From the NCBI GenBank assembly GCA_020746105.1, contig CM036618.1, positions 14,553,001-14,617,000 of the forward strand: 64,000 bases of DNA, in the 5' to 3' direction. A model generated the notes under the pieces. That model did not search any database, had not been told where the DNA came from, and saw only the letters and a list, made by a program, of their open reading frames with translations. This document shows positions 24,301 through 39,300 of this stretch, piece by piece. Both the position numbers and the translations under genes were made by a program. The number at the start of each line of letters is the position of its first letter. Position 1 is the first letter of the stretch. Source of the DNA: Trogon surrucura. Lineage: Eukaryota > Chordata > Aves > Trogoniformes > Trogonidae.

Positions 24301-27300
24301 GTGTCCAGTTTTGGGCTCCCCAATTCAAGAGAGACAGGGACCTACGGGAGAGAGTCCAACGGAGAGCTACGAGGGTGATCAAGGGTCTTGAACATCTCTC
24401 CTGTGAGGAGAGACTGAGAGAACTGGGGCTGTTTAGCCTTGAAAGGAGATGACTGAGAGGGGATCTTAGTAACGTGTATAAATACCTGAGGAGTGGGTGT
24501 CAAGAAGAAGGGGACTATCTCATTTCAGTAGTGCTTGGTAATAGAACAAGGAATAATGGGTATCAGCTAGAACAGAAGAAGTTCCACCTCAACATGAGGA
24601 GACATTTCTTTAATGTGAGGGTGATGGAGCACTGGCACAGGCTGCCCGGAGAGTTTGTGGAGTTTCCTTCTCTGGAGACTTTCAAAACCTGCCTGGACAC
24701 GTTCCTGTGTGGCTGCCCTAGGGGATCCTGCTCTGGCAGGGGGATTGGACTAGATCATCTCTAGACGTCCCTTCCAACCCCTGACATTCTATGAATCTAT
24801 GATGTGGTTGTGAGCTGTGCAAGCTGTGGTGAATGCAGTCTTCAGCTGTTTTTTGTTATAGGTGACGATACTGCTTTGGTTATATTGATCAAAGAATGTT
24901 CTGTTTGTTGGTTTGGGTTTTTTATTGTTTGTTGTTTTGGTTTTCTTTTTAAGACAATGAAGCTGAACTTGTTCTTTTTTTCCTCTCTGTAACTCACTGC
25001 ACTTTCCAGTCCTCTGACGAAAAATACGTGAAGAATGTATATCAGTGGATGATCCCTTTTCTCCACCGCTGTGAAAATCAATCTCCTGGTCTTGCAAATT
25101 CACTTTTTAAAGAATATTTAGTAACGTTAGCAAAGGAAGACCTGACTCTACCTCTGAAGATATTTCAGAATTCAAAACCTCCTGTAAGTATAGAGCCCTG
25201 ACGATTCTACTGGTTACTGCTGTTCTCCTCAGTGTCTGCGGTGTAGGAAACTACCCACGTTAGTTTCCAGGTTGTAACTTCAACAGGTTGGCTCAGTTGT
25301 TAGCAAGAGACCTTCTAATTACAACTGAAGACTATTTAGTTGGAATACATATCTTTTGATATTCAGGAGAAACTGAAGTGTTGAATTAGAAAACTAAAAA
25401 TAATATGCTTTCTTTTCCTGTTAGTGTCAGCAAAAAATTATTCCTGATCAAGACCAGGTTATGATTACAGCACTGGAATGTATTTATAGTTGTGAACGAG
25501 ATGACCAGCTTTCTCTCTGTTATGATATCTTGGAATGCCTTCCACAAAGAGGATACGGGTAAATGTTTTCAGCTAGTTATTTGCAAATATTTTTCATATA
25601 TTAAAGATAGTTGTGAATTTAATGCTTAAAAATAGTTAACTGAAGGGTAGATTATGTTACTGTAATATTCTGTTCTGTTTCAGCTGCTGTGTTCATGTTT
25701 GTACAGATTTGCTTGTGCTGTATGTTGTATATACTCTACCAGATAATGCAGCAAAACATAGTTTAAATTTATAGTATAGATTGAGACTTCTGTATCGGTT
25801 GCTTAGACTTTCAGAGCCTGGGGAATTGAGACCCAGCAGTAGTGCTGTCTTACGGGTCTTGTTACAGGTAATGACATCTTGCACTTAGCTTATAAGTAGC
25901 AATATGGCCCTGTGAGAGAGGTCTCTATATTAAAGTTCTAAATGAAGGACAAGTAATTCTTGAGCAGGTCAAAGGATGAGGAGAAGATGTAAACCATTCT
26001 CCCAATGTCTTTTACATATAGCAAGGAAGGAATCTGAGAAAAGTCTTAAGGAGGAAGGAGAAGCTTTATTATGGGGAGACTGAAGCTTCCACTCAGTTTT
26101 AGCTGTCCTTCTCTCAAGTAGCCATCAGCTTTAATCTTTTCAAGCAAACGTAGACTTGATTTTTCATCCAGGATTGTTTCATACTGCCTATTTTTATGTA
26201 ATACCAATTAAATGGAGAAATTGCAAGTACAGATATATATATGTAGTATTAATTGTGTAATATCTTTGCAGGCCTGAAACAGATAAAACTAACACTCTTC
26301 ATGATGAAGTAGATGAACTGGAACAAATTCTTAGGTATTTAATTTTGATAAAGTAACTAATGTATTCTTACAGAAATCATTAGGCATAGCTAAGAACTTT
26401 TTTATGGTAAGAAAGCAGCAAGAGTTTTTATCGTTTTTAGTGCTGTCACAAGATAATCTCTAAGTGGTTTTATTTTGTATTCACAACTTAAAAATTTTGA
26501 ATTATTTTAGCTCCTTGGATATTATAAAACTGCACAGTTATTTTCCTTGGAATGGAAGTTTGGGATTTTTTTGTTTGTGTGTCTTGGTTTGTATTTTTTG
26601 CGGAGGGAAGATGGTTACCTGGGAAATCTGTTTTCATCTTGATACTCTAATGATTTGAGTGATCAGAAACTAAAAGCTGTGAAGATATGTCATCAGATTA
26701 TTGGTGATACACATTTATCCTGCTGTACTAACTTCTGAGAAAATAATGTTACCTTGGCTAATCTGTACTGTTACAGGCTTTATGGAGACTGCATTTGCAG
26801 TACATTGACAGCTTTAAAATTGTGCAGCAGAGGTGGTTGTATAGAATCATAGAATGGCCTAGTTTGGAAGAGACCTTAGAGGTCATCTAATCCAACGTCC
26901 CTGCCATGGGCAGGGATGCCCTTAACTAGACCAGGTTGCTCAAAGCCTCATCCAACCTGGCCTTGAACATCTCCAGGGAGGGGGCAGCCACAACTTCTCT
27001 GTATGGCATTCAAAAATGTTGACTTTTCATTTCCAGTGTGTCAGAGCTGTTGGAGAAACACGGACTTCAGAAACCTGTTTCCTTTGTGAAAGACACGAAG
27101 GACGACGCGGAGGAGGCACAGAAGCTGATGATTAGGCTGACGAGGCACACGGGTCGCAAGTTAGTATTCAAAGGGGAATGGGAGATGAGGAGGAAAGGAC
27201 GATGAGGTAACAGGTGTCGGAGCATACCCACCTGCATTGTTGGAGGAGGGAATAGGAGTGTTCAAACTGTCCCTGCCTGTGGCCAGGGGGGTTGGAACTA

Positions 27301-30300
27301 GATCATGTTTAAGGTTCCTTCCAACTCTGACAATTCTGTGATTCTATGAACACCAGGTACAAAAAACACATTTCTTAAACTGGTGATAAACACGATCAGT
27401 GTTTCGACTGCATTCTTCCCATTGGAAAAAAACCCTCAGTCTTGCTTCAAACCTGTTTCCATGTTTGTGTTCAAGTGAACAAGCTGAAAAGGTGTGCTTT
27501 CTGCCACGTACTGCATGATGATGGACAGTACAAATTAACGTGTTGTAAATTAGGGTCCTTTAAGAACTGTTTAATTTTAATGAGAGTCTGGGGTTTGTGA
27601 AATGCCTTCTTTTTTTGGTGTGTTTTCTCAGAAACTGTTGTAATAGGGTAATTTATTTATTTTTACATATTGTTTCCACCTTTTATATTTCCAGTGTAAT
27701 TTTCCAGTTTTTCTGTTTAAGAACTACTACATTTAATTTGTCTTCCAACTGTAGAGGAGTTATTATGTGGTTCTTGGCATAAGCTGATAAAAAGATTGAG
27801 CCCTGGAAAAAAAAGCCATCTCTGGTTTGTGGTTGTTCTTTTGTTTGTTTTTTAATCTTTACAATAAACATGCAAAACAGTTGATTGGTGATAGCAGAGT
27901 AGTATTTAGTTTAGGCATGCTAAAAGCTTTTTAAGACTTCTAAAAACCTTTCCTTGGAAAGATCAAGTCAATGCCTCTGTAGGGAAAAACATTCATTTTC
28001 CACTTTTTGTAGAGACATTTGGCTTAACCAAAATGAAAGCTAATGCCACATGAGAAAATCACTATTAGCTGAACTTGAAGCTTATGCCGCTTAAAGTAGT
28101 TATTTTTTTAATTTGAAAGGCTAAAGTTAATGTAAAAAAAAGCCCTTCATAGTATTTTTGCTAGTGAAAGTTTTGTTAGAGCATGTGACTGTGCGTAGGA
28201 AGCTTTGTGGTAAATGCACATCTGTGGATCCAAAGAGTCAACAGTGTGAATACCATTCCAGTTTAAGAAACAAAATAAACATGCAGCTTTATTCTCCTGT
28301 GATTGCATGCAACTAATTAGTCCTTTGAGATTACCTACAATGAACAACACTCAGTTGCTTTTACAAACTTGTTTTCATGCAGCTGTTCTTGGATCAGCAA
28401 GATAACACTTCCAGCTTTCTGATATACTGTTGGAAGTTATCTTGGAAGTTATCGAAACTTACTCAAGGGATCTTGATAAGATTTGCTTAAATCCCTGTCT
28501 TGTCCTACAGAAAATAAACAGAAAAAACACTTTGTGTACATGTATCCCATGTTAATGAATATTAAAAGCGTTCTGTCTTTAAATCACTTTTGGTTAAACG
28601 TCCAGTTCAAGATTGAAATAGCATTTGAGAACTCATATTTTTGGTGATGCAACTGTAGTGTTATCTACTACTTTTCTTTAAAATTGTTGAGGAAGAGCAT
28701 ATTTAATTTTAAAAATGTTTGTAGGCAACCATCAGTCAGTGAGACACAGTGGAAGGAATTACTCCAGGATATGTTAGACATGCAGCAGAAAGTGTATACA
28801 TGCTTGCATTCAGATACTTGCTATGAGGTGAGTTTTGTGTTTTCTTACTGATTTATGTTCCCAAGTAAACTACAAATTCTGATTTCGTATTGTTGCTCAC
28901 AAATGTGAATATATTTTCATGTGTTAGATTAGTTGGTTGTCTAGTGACTGTTCTGTGGTATTTTCATTCCAATTAGAAACTTCCTGCGTTAATTCATATA
29001 ATAAAAAGATCTCCTCTAATATATATCTTGTGTATCTTTTACTAGTATTCAACTTTGTTTGAACTTCTTGAGACTTCATAATTATATGCACATAAACGTT
29101 TAGTAATAAACATTTAAAACTGATGAAAATAAATAATCTTTTAGCTAAATGTTATCTTCAGCCAAGCATTTTTAAAACATTTTAAAAGTTCTATTTGATA
29201 GTATTATCCGAGATCATTATAGGATCTAAGATCATTATAGGATTATGGATTTTCTATTGTCTGCAGTTGAAGTGAAATAATGAGGTAAGAAATCTAATTT
29301 CCTTGAAGGAAACCCCCTCCTCCATGTGCATAAACACCCAAAATGTGTCATTAGTATTTTCAAAGGACAGCTATTAGAGTGATGTAGAATTTGCTGTGAC
29401 AGGTATTGTTTATCGAAGTTTTCACTTCAGTATACTGCAGTTTACAGAAACAGTGCTGTGTCTTCTATAGTTGATGTTAAAAGTTTAAGGAAGAGTGGTT
29501 TATTATGGTTTGCAGATTCAATTGCTTATGTCTACCAATCTGATTAGCTCTTGATAGAAGTTTTGAAATCAAGTAGGAAAAAAAGTGGAAGGGAAAGAGC
29601 CCTGCTATTCAACCTACACAAAAAAAGACTCTTTCTCAGTAGTTGCACGATCTCAAGTTGCTCAAAGACAACGACAATGTTCATAGAGAACCTAATGTTC
29701 CTATTTTTGTGATAGGATAAGGCTTAAAGTACTTGGAATTTTAAGTGTGTTTGAAAGCATTATACTAGAGCACTCTGAAAATAACAGCATTTGCTTTACT
29801 CTGATCTTATTGTAGATTTGTAATTAATACTAAAATATCTTTTAATCTCTGTACCATATGATTAAATAAAAAGCACAAAACAAGAATTTTGGAAAAACGA
29901 TCAAGGAATGCTGAAAATGCTTTGAAATGTAGTGCTGTCGTAGGCAATTACACTTCGATAGCTTCAAAACTGAGCAGTTGATGAGGCAGTAAGGATTTGC
30001 AATCACGTGTGAGGTTTGTATTGGAATCTTGCTCTATTCTGCTTTGCATGCAAAGTGAATCCTGTCTGCTTAAAGGACTTCATGTACGTACCTTTTTGAG
30101 AGAGGTAGATTGTATGATGGTTATCTTTAAGGAGGTGGGGTTAGCTACCATACTTTGCATCTTTCACTGTTCCTTGAGGATTAATATATTGTGAAAAGGA
30201 CGATGACCCAATTGTGTGATGTTTTTAAGAAGCACTGAACTGTGTTCTGTCCTGGTTTGACCTAAACAGAACAGCACTTTACAGAACATGAGATGGTTTG

Positions 30301-33300
30301 AAGAGGTTCTTCCTGGTGAAATACTACTTTAAGTTCAAGATGTGATTTGGACAGGGTGCTACATCATCTCATCTGCGCCCCCTTTCTCGTGAAAGGTTGC
30401 ACCAGATGATCTTCTGAGGTCCCTTCCAACCTGGGCTCTTACTTGATTCATTGATTGTGGTTAATTTCTTATGAAATATAAAACCTTTGATAAAGGCCAC
30501 GATGTTGCGGCTGCGACATCTTCTGAAATGGTTGAATGCTTATGTAGCTCTTCATTAGGACAATGCCGACTGTGCTTAAAAACCCAGAGTTTACTTTTGT
30601 CAGGAATTGAGATTAAGTGTCCTAAAGCATTGATAACTTGGGCCTGTAAATAAATTAGGTGTTTTGTGACGGATGCAACATTATATTAGGATGCATTCTT
30701 TGAAGATAATGTTGATTAAAACTAAAAAAATAATCTTATGTGCTCATTTCAAAATATTTTTAGTTTCTTCAGGGATACAGAATCTCTTCTCATATGTTGT
30801 TTGTTTTAATTTCTTAATCCTGAACTGCCTTTTCAGATTCTTACATCCTATTAACAATTTGGCATGCAGGTATAAATAATTTTTGATCTTTAAGTCATAC
30901 TGTAAAAAGGCAGCTAATAAGATTTTTTTTTTTCCTGCAGGAAATAAAAATATAGCTACTTACTGGTTAATTTTAGCTTATTTAAATAAATTGTGGAAAT
31001 ACGCTCCTTGGTAGAAGCTACATTTTCTGCTTGGACCAAAAGTATTTTTTCGACTTGAAAGATCTTTTGAACAAAAGGCATTCATTCCATATGATGCAGA
31101 TAAACTTACTTAAAGCTGCCGCAGATGATTAAATTATTGTTCTTGCTTTTAGATATTCACAGAAAGTCTTCTCTGCTCAAGCAGTATAGACAATATCCAC
31201 TTGGCTGGGCAAATGATGCATTGCAGTACTTGGTCAGTGGATTTACCAAGCTCATCAAAAGGGAAGCCCCAGTACCGTGTCAGCTATGCCAAAAGTATTG
31301 AACTAGTTTTGGCTGCTGGCAGAGAATATTTCAATTCTTCGACGAGTTTGACTGATAGCTGTATGGATTTGGCCAGGTATATTTACAATTATCACATATA
31401 TAGATATATATTTCTCTTTAGTTGAAACTTGACTTTTGTTTTTGCTGTAAGAGTGGGTGAATCTTATGTGGGTTTATTCCTCTTTATGTAAAAATTACAT
31501 GGTAAATGGAAACAATGTCTTTGGCTTCTATTTTTGTGTTTGTTTTTTTTTTCTTTTTTTTGAGGAGGTGTTTTTTTCTGTATTCTCCCACCTCCCTGAA
31601 CCCCCCACCTTGTCCTGGGTGTGTGTGTGCATCATTGTTGTCCCTGATTGCTGGAATGATCTGTCAAAGAACTCAGGTTGAAGAAATAGAATCGTGCAAG
31701 TCCTGGTAGATAAGGTTTGTGTGTGTGGTGTTTGAACCTTTTCCATATTATGGCACTGAATCGCAATTGTTGCGTCTAGTTACTATCACAGTGGAAAATA
31801 GCATTTTGATGATTCTTTAATTGCTTTTCTTACTTTGGTCTTTCCCAGTAACAGTACTAATTATATAACGCTACCTCTATTTCTACTCTTTGATTGAAAC
31901 ACAGTCTATTGATTGTCATTGCTACTTAAAAGCACTCTAAGTAAACACTTGTGGGGGGCTAAAAGGCCCAAGAGGAATGAGTGTGTGTGGTGGTTTTTGT
32001 TGGTTTTTTATTTTTTAAATTTATATTTATTTTTAAATGTAGAACTATTTGTATGAATACAATATATTATTATTATTTAAAAATTAATTAGACATCAGGA
32101 CTACTAGATATGCTGTGCAAAACTGATCATACTGAAGCAGGTGTATTGGCTGTTATCCAAATTACAACTGAATTTTATCTGTATGCACATAGTTGCCACA
32201 GTTAAAATCTCTCTTTCTTGTCGACTTATTGTTATGGGGAGCGGTTGCTGTAGTGATGGCAGTTCCAGTATGCGTAAGAGAGAAACCCTGCTCTGGGCTA
32301 AGCTAGGAGGCCAAGAGGTTGGTTGATTTTCGCAGGTGAATAGCTTGATTTTTTGGAGCAGAAGGAGCAAAAGAGACCTTTTGGGTCAGCAGTCCAGTCC
32401 TTTACTGTTGCATGTGGCACTGTAATATAGTGTAGCACCATGTAGCTTCACTTCCGTGTCTGGGAAAGTCACAGAACAGATCCTCCTAGTAGCTGTACTA
32501 TGACCCATGGAGGTCAGGGAGGTGATGCGATACAGCCAGCATGGCTTCACTGAGGGCAAGTCCTGCCTGAGCAACCTGGTCACCTTCTGTGATGGAATGA
32601 CTACATCAGTGGGCAAGAGAAGAGACATGGGTGTCCTCTATCTGGGCCTCTGTAAGGCCTTTGACACAGTCCCTCAAAACATCCTTCTCTCCAATTTAGA
32701 GAGATACAGATTTTAGGGATTGACTGTTCAGTGGATGAGGAATCGGTTGGATGGTTGCATCTGTAGGGTAGTGGTCAGCAGTTTGATGTCCAGATCAGTG
32801 ACAAGTGACATCCCTCAGGGGTCTGTATTTATCAATGATATAGGCAGTGGGATTGAGTGCACCCTCAGCAAGATTGCGGGTGACACTAAACTGTGTCACT
32901 TAGCCCAGAAAGCCAATCATGTCCTGTGCTGTGTGGCCAGCAGGTCAAGGGAGGTGATTCTCTCTCCAGTATCCAGTTCTGGAGTCCACAGCACAAGAAA
33001 GGTGTGGACGTGCTGGAGCGTGTCCAGTGAAGGGCCACGAGAGTGATCAGAGGGCTGGAGCACGTCTCCTATGAAGACAGACTGAGAGAGCTGGGGTTGT
33101 TCAGTCTGGGGAAAAGAAGGCTCTGAGGAGACCTTATTGTGGCCTTCCAGTATCTCAAGGGGGCTACAAGAAAGCTGGTGAGGGGCTTGTTAGGATGTTG
33201 GGTAGTGATAGGACTAGGGGGAATAGATTGAAAATAGAGATTGGACGTTAGGAAGAAGTTCTTCCCCATTAAGGTGATGAGACACTGGCACAGGTTGCCC

Positions 33301-36300
33301 AGAGAGGTGGTGGAAGCCCCATCCCTGGAAGTTTTTAAGACCAGCTTGGATGGGGCTCTGGGCAGCCTGGTCTAGTGGGAGATGTCCCTGCCCATGGCAG
33401 GGGGTTGGAACTAGATGATATTTAAGGTCCCTTCCAACCTTGACAGTTCTATGATTCTACGAGTGGTGTGGTTAACACGCCTGAGGGTGATGTTCTTATC
33501 ACAACTGGCTGAAGAACATTGTGGAAATCGAAGAATAGAATTTTATTAAAAAGTTTAAGAAGCTTTAACAGACATATAGTGCCAAACATTACAGGACTAG
33601 TGAGTATTTTGACATTTCATAAGCACCATTGTTTTTGTTTTGTTTTTATGATTGCTAGTTTGGTTTTTTGTTTAGTGTGGTAGAGTGTTGGTTTTTTGTT
33701 TTTTATTTTACTCAGGTGAACTTTTTTTTGCAAATGTTACTTTGAAGTTGTTGAACAGCTCTTAGAAAGATCTGTTTCCTTCCTGATTAGGTGCTGTCTA
33801 CAACTTATTGTAGACTGTCCGAGTGCTGTTCAGGAGGAGCTAGATCTCATTCGTGCTCTTGGCTACCTTGAAGAATTTGGTGTGAAAATATTACCACTAC
33901 AAGGTACTGCATATTTTTATTCCTTATATCACTACTTGAATATTAGGCATAAATATGCATGACAAGCGGTTTACCATTGTGTGACTGTTGCATGAGTAAA
34001 CTAAAGGATCCCTTGCCTGCCTCAGAACAACTTATAGGCACATATCAAAAAACGATTTTTTTGAAAATATTTTTCAGTTGGTGTCAAGTCAGAAAGTTGT
34101 CTGCATATGGAATATGTGTTTGGGAACTGCTAGATAGAACTCTTTAGTAATTAGAGTACTGAGTATCTAAAGCCCCTGGTGACTTCAGCAGAAATAGTTC
34201 GAGCTCATTCGAGATTATTTGCAAAATAATCTCTACTTGCTCATGTGCTGATGAGCTTTAAAATATTGAGTGGGAGAGAAGTACTTCGTTTATAGGCAGT
34301 TTTTATGTCTCTACTGTGCTGGAAGTGAACTTTCCAAGGTATTCTTTTCTGACGACTTAAAACTTCAAATCTGTTTTGGAGCTCTGACTTCAGTGGTATG
34401 GAAACTTGTTGGACAGAAGTTGGAAAGAACGGATGATTGTGGACAGTGGAATAAAGGGGAAAATGGAATATATTTCAGTATATTCTTTGCTTACAGATTG
34501 TGTCAAACTAATGAAGTTTATTGCTTTATGGGGTGTGTTGATGCTGGCTGCACATCAGGTTCCCACGAAAGCTGCTCTCTGTCTCCTCTCCTCAGCTGGA
34601 CAGGAGAAAGAAACTATAATGAATGACTTGTGAGTCAAGAGAAGGACAGGGCGATGCTCAGCAATTACTGTTATGGGTAGAACAGATGGGGAACATCAGA
34701 GTATGATAATGAGAAATAAAAACTAAATCTTAAAAAAAACCCCAACCCTTTCCCACCATACCTTCTTCCCAGTCTCCACTCCTGATTTCCTCGAACTCCA
34801 CCCCTGCAGCAGCACAATGAGATGGGTGGGGAATGGGAGTTGTGATCAGTTCATCACATGTCGTCTGCTGCTCCTTCCTCCTCAGGGGGCGAACTCCTCA
34901 CACTCTTCCCCTGCTCCAGTGTGGGGTCACTCCTACAGGAGACAGTTCTCCATGAACTTCTCCAATCTGAGTCGCTCCCATGGGCTACCATTCTGCACAA
35001 ACTACCCTAACGTGGGTCCTTGCTATGGGGTATAGTCCTTCAGGAACAGGCTACTCCAGTCTGGGTCCCCCATGGGGTCACAAGTCCTGCCAGAAAACCT
35101 GCTCCAGCGTGGGCTCCTCTCTCCACAGGTTCTGCCAGGAGCCTGCTGCAGCATGGGCTTCCCTTGGGGTCACAGTCTCCTTTGGGTGCATCCAGCGTGG
35201 AACCCATGGGCTTCAGGTGGATATTTGCTTCCACTGTAGATGTCCATTGGCTGCAGGGGCACAGCCTGCCTCACCGTGGTCTTCACCATGGGCTGAGGGA
35301 ATCTCTGCTCCAGCACCTGGAGCCCCTCCTTCCTCTCCATCTTCACTGACCTTGCTGTGTGCAGAGTTGTTGCTCTCACATATCCTCACTGCTGTCTCTT
35401 CTGGCTGCTGTTCCACTGTGGTTTCTTTCCCCTCACTTCTAAAATACGTGATCCCAGAGGCGCTACCCCTGTTGCCGATGGGCTCAGCCTTGGCCATTGT
35501 GAGTCTGTCTTGGAGCCAGCTGACATTGGCTCTCTTGGACATGGGGGAAGCTTCTAGCAGCTTCTCATACAAAGGCACTCCTGTGGCCCCCAGCTACCAA
35601 AATGGTGCCATAAAACCCCAATACACTTCATGAACAAACCCCACTTTTTATACTGAAATACAACAGAGATCATCTGCTTGGCTGTCAGTGGAGGTGAGTG
35701 TGTGGTGTGTGTGCAGCTGTGTGAGATGACATGAACACCAACACCAAAAGCACTCTGAAAGAGCTGGGTGAGAAGAGCACTGAGTACCAGTGGAACGTGC
35801 TGATGGGAGTGTTTTACTTCTGGCATTGTCCAGAGGGATACTGGGATCTATGGAAAGCACTTACGGGTCTGTGGAAAATGACGTGGATGTTCTTAGTGGC
35901 TGTTGTTACTTTACTTTTGTGTTCTCTCTTCTTTTTTTTTTTTTTTTTCTTTAAGAATTCTTTCAGAGGGAGCTGCTACTCCATATGTTATGTTCAGAAA
36001 CCATTTCTGGACTGAGGATAAGTCTGGTTTCTAGATCTTGCAATATTGCACTGTTGGCTTCTAGAGCAGAATTATTTTTTGTCAGTTTGGTTAGCCTGTG
36101 GAAAAGTTACACACATTTTCTTCATCTATTTTTGTGTGGACATGAAGGTACCATTTAAAATAAGTGGCAACATAATATTACGTTAACAGTATGTGTAATA
36201 CGACTGATCTAGATTAATTAGAGCATGTGAAATCATGCCTGTAATTTCATTAATGAGCCTGACTTTTATTCAGTATCTTTCGTGAAAATCAAATTAATGT

Positions 36301-39300
36301 AATAAGATTGCGTTCTAAAGTTTTAATGAAGGCCTTTAAATGGTCAGTTAATTTGATAGAATGTCATTAAAATAACATTAAATATCAACTCTTCCCACAG
36401 TAAGAAAGCAATAGAATTTTATTTGCACTTTTATGTTTAGTTTTCTGTAGAGCTTCCCCCCTACTTGTGTTTAGCAAACTAAGCAGTTAAAATTGTGAAC
36501 TATTATTATGAAGTTTTTTAATAAAATCTGTTTTGGAGACTGTTTATTAGCATAAAACATGACGAAAAGTCCATCCTTAATGGAAGTGTTTGACCCATGC
36601 TATTATTTCAGTTTACTTTCAGTTAGATGTTTTAAAGAAGTCTTGCTGATACAATCAGTGAATTAAAGCATTTTACTGCTATATACTAATTTGTGTGTGT
36701 GATAGGATATTAGAAATGGAACCTTTCCTGTTCTGCCATTCCTAATTCATTTTAGTCTAATTTGATTTCCAGAACTTTATTAATAGAGTTTTCATTATGC
36801 AAGTACTTCTTTCCTCTTACTGGGAGGCCTAATGTCATATTTTTTTTCAAGCCCAATATGCTAATGCAGAGTTTATCCCCCATGCAGACATTAATGTCTT
36901 ACTGAGTGTTAAGTGGAAGATCTGCACACTGTTCCTCTGTGTTCTGAGAACTTGCATGGTATGAAAATGTTAGCTTTTTAAAGCAGCAACCTGAAGTTAG
37001 CCACCTACTAAGTAGCTAAAAAGGGCACTGAAATTGGTTCGCAATATTAAATTATACAATTAAGGTAATTGTGTAATTCTTGGTAAAATCTTCTCTGAAG
37101 CACAGTACTAATTATAAGCTTCTCAGGATATGATTGACACTAAGTGATGATTTGCAGACTGTCCCTCCACTTCTCCAGAAAATACTTATGTAGGTTGGAA
37201 AAGCCTGAAGATTTTACCTGCGACTTCTTTCAGTGTGTGATGTATCCTGTCCACCTTAAAGTATAGCATGAATGTAGTTATGTACAACATTCTGAATAAA
37301 AGGTAATGTCTCTCTTAGCATTCTTTCTGAGAATGTTGAAAAAATTATGTTAAAAAAATTATGTGAAGGCATATGATTAGTCATATAAATTTGAAGACAT
37401 TGAGACTGAAAACTTAAAAAAAAGAAAAAAGAAGCTTTCATTCTCAGGTCAGTCTCCCTCTTCTTCCTCCCTGACTTGCTAATGATCAGGGCTGGATTTT
37501 AGTGTTATTTTAACTTCTCGTTTATAGGGATAATTGAGGATCTGCATGCAGGTAACTTTGTCTGCTTTTCACATTGTATTTGCATTCTTACACTCCCTCA
37601 CACCCTGTCTGTGCCTGCCTTGTTTAATCAGAACTAGAGCAGTGGAGGGTTCATTTGCACGGTCTCTAACGCCGGTTCTTCTCTCAACAGTACGTTTATG
37701 TTCGGATCGACTTAGTCTTATCAAGGACTGTCTTGCTCAGATGCCAACAAACTATAAACAGTCTGCTAAGCTCCTGGGACTTGCAAATTTGCTAAGGGTG
37801 GCAGGTAAGCTCTGTTAATAAGACGCTGAATTGCAATTCAACATGCATTTGTGTTATGCTTTAGGACATTCAAGTTGATCATTAGAATATGTGTTCAAGG
37901 CTATCACTAAAAAGTCACCTAGAGCAGCAGTCATTGGGAATTAATCAAATATTTTACGTGAGTGAAATATTTTATTTTAAAACAGCTGATACTGCCAGCT
38001 GCTTTGACCTTCTGCTAATACCAGAATAAAACCAACCCTGTTTAATCTGAATTTTGAATAAAAGCTCATTTCAGGAGGAGCTGTGACTGAGAATATTTTG
38101 CCTTGCTGTTAATTGGTAGTACTAAAATTACAGTAAATCTTGTCATCTCTGTCAAATAAGTTAATATGATTTAACAACAGTCACATTTAACTTATGGGGG
38201 AAAAAAGGTCACAGTGCATAAACTTTAGCTGCTATGCGAAGCATAGACAAAAGTCGGTCTCCTTTGTGCACTAAAATAGACGAATGCTCAAGCTAACACA
38301 CTGAGGAGTGGAGCATTTTCAAGAATTGAATCCTGATATTAGACTTGTCCAGACTTTTAGGTAGCCTGCCTAGAGCATCTGGCAGACCTTTCGATTTTTG
38401 AAAAATAAAGTCAACTGCCAATATGATACTGTTTATGTAAAATAACATTTTGTATTTCAGGCAGTGTGGTGTATAAAATCGGCGCATTCCAGCTTTGTTG
38501 CTGATACTCCTGGCTAGTTACTTTATCTCTATATTTGTTAAATCACCTAAGAATTTTTTCTTTGTTTTCAGGAAGGTTACTATTGACAATTTTTACCCAG
38601 TATTATATATAGAGAGGGAGATATTCAAGGGAGGTTGGGTAAGGTTATGAACGATGATACAGAAGTTAGGTTGTTGACCTCCTGAGATCATAGAATCATA
38701 GAATGTTAGGGATTGGAAGGGACCTGGAAAGATCATCAAGTCCAATCCCCCTGCCAGAGCAGGAACGCCTAGATTATGCTACACAGGAACGTGTCCAGGC
38801 AGGTCTTGAATGTCTCCAGAGAAGGAGACTCCACAACCTCCCTGGGCAGCCTGTGCCAGGGCTCCGTCACCCTCACTGAGAAGAAGTTTCTTCTCGAGTT
38901 TAAGCGGAACCTCTTATGTTCCAGTTTCAGCCCATTACCCCTTGTCCTATCAGTGGTTGTCACCGAGAAGAGCCTGGCTCCATCCTCGTGACACTCACCC
39001 TTGATATATTTGTAAACATTAATGAGGTCACCCCTCAGTCTCCTCTTCTCCAAACTAAAGAGCCCCAGCTCCCTCAGCCTTTCCTCATAAGGGAGATGCT
39101 CCACTCCCTTAATCATCCTAGTTGCCCTGTGCTGGACTCTGTCCAGCAGTTCCCTGTCTCTCTTGAACTGAGGGGCCCAGAACTGGACACAATATTCCAG
39201 ATGGGGTCTCGCCAGGGCAGAGTAGAGGGGAAGGAGAACCTCTCTTGACCTACTAGCCACCCCCCTTCTAATACACCCCAGGATGCCATTGGCCTTCCTG

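Noticed and set aside
34980-35633. 217-codon open frame on the + strand
   Set aside because: It lies within the LTR at 34529-35625 and results from its GC-rich subrepeats, read on the strand opposite to the element.
35932-36000. Pyrimidine tract followed by an ag and a short open frame
   Set aside because: The predicted peptide has no NBAS similarity, and exons 13 and 14 join perfectly without it.
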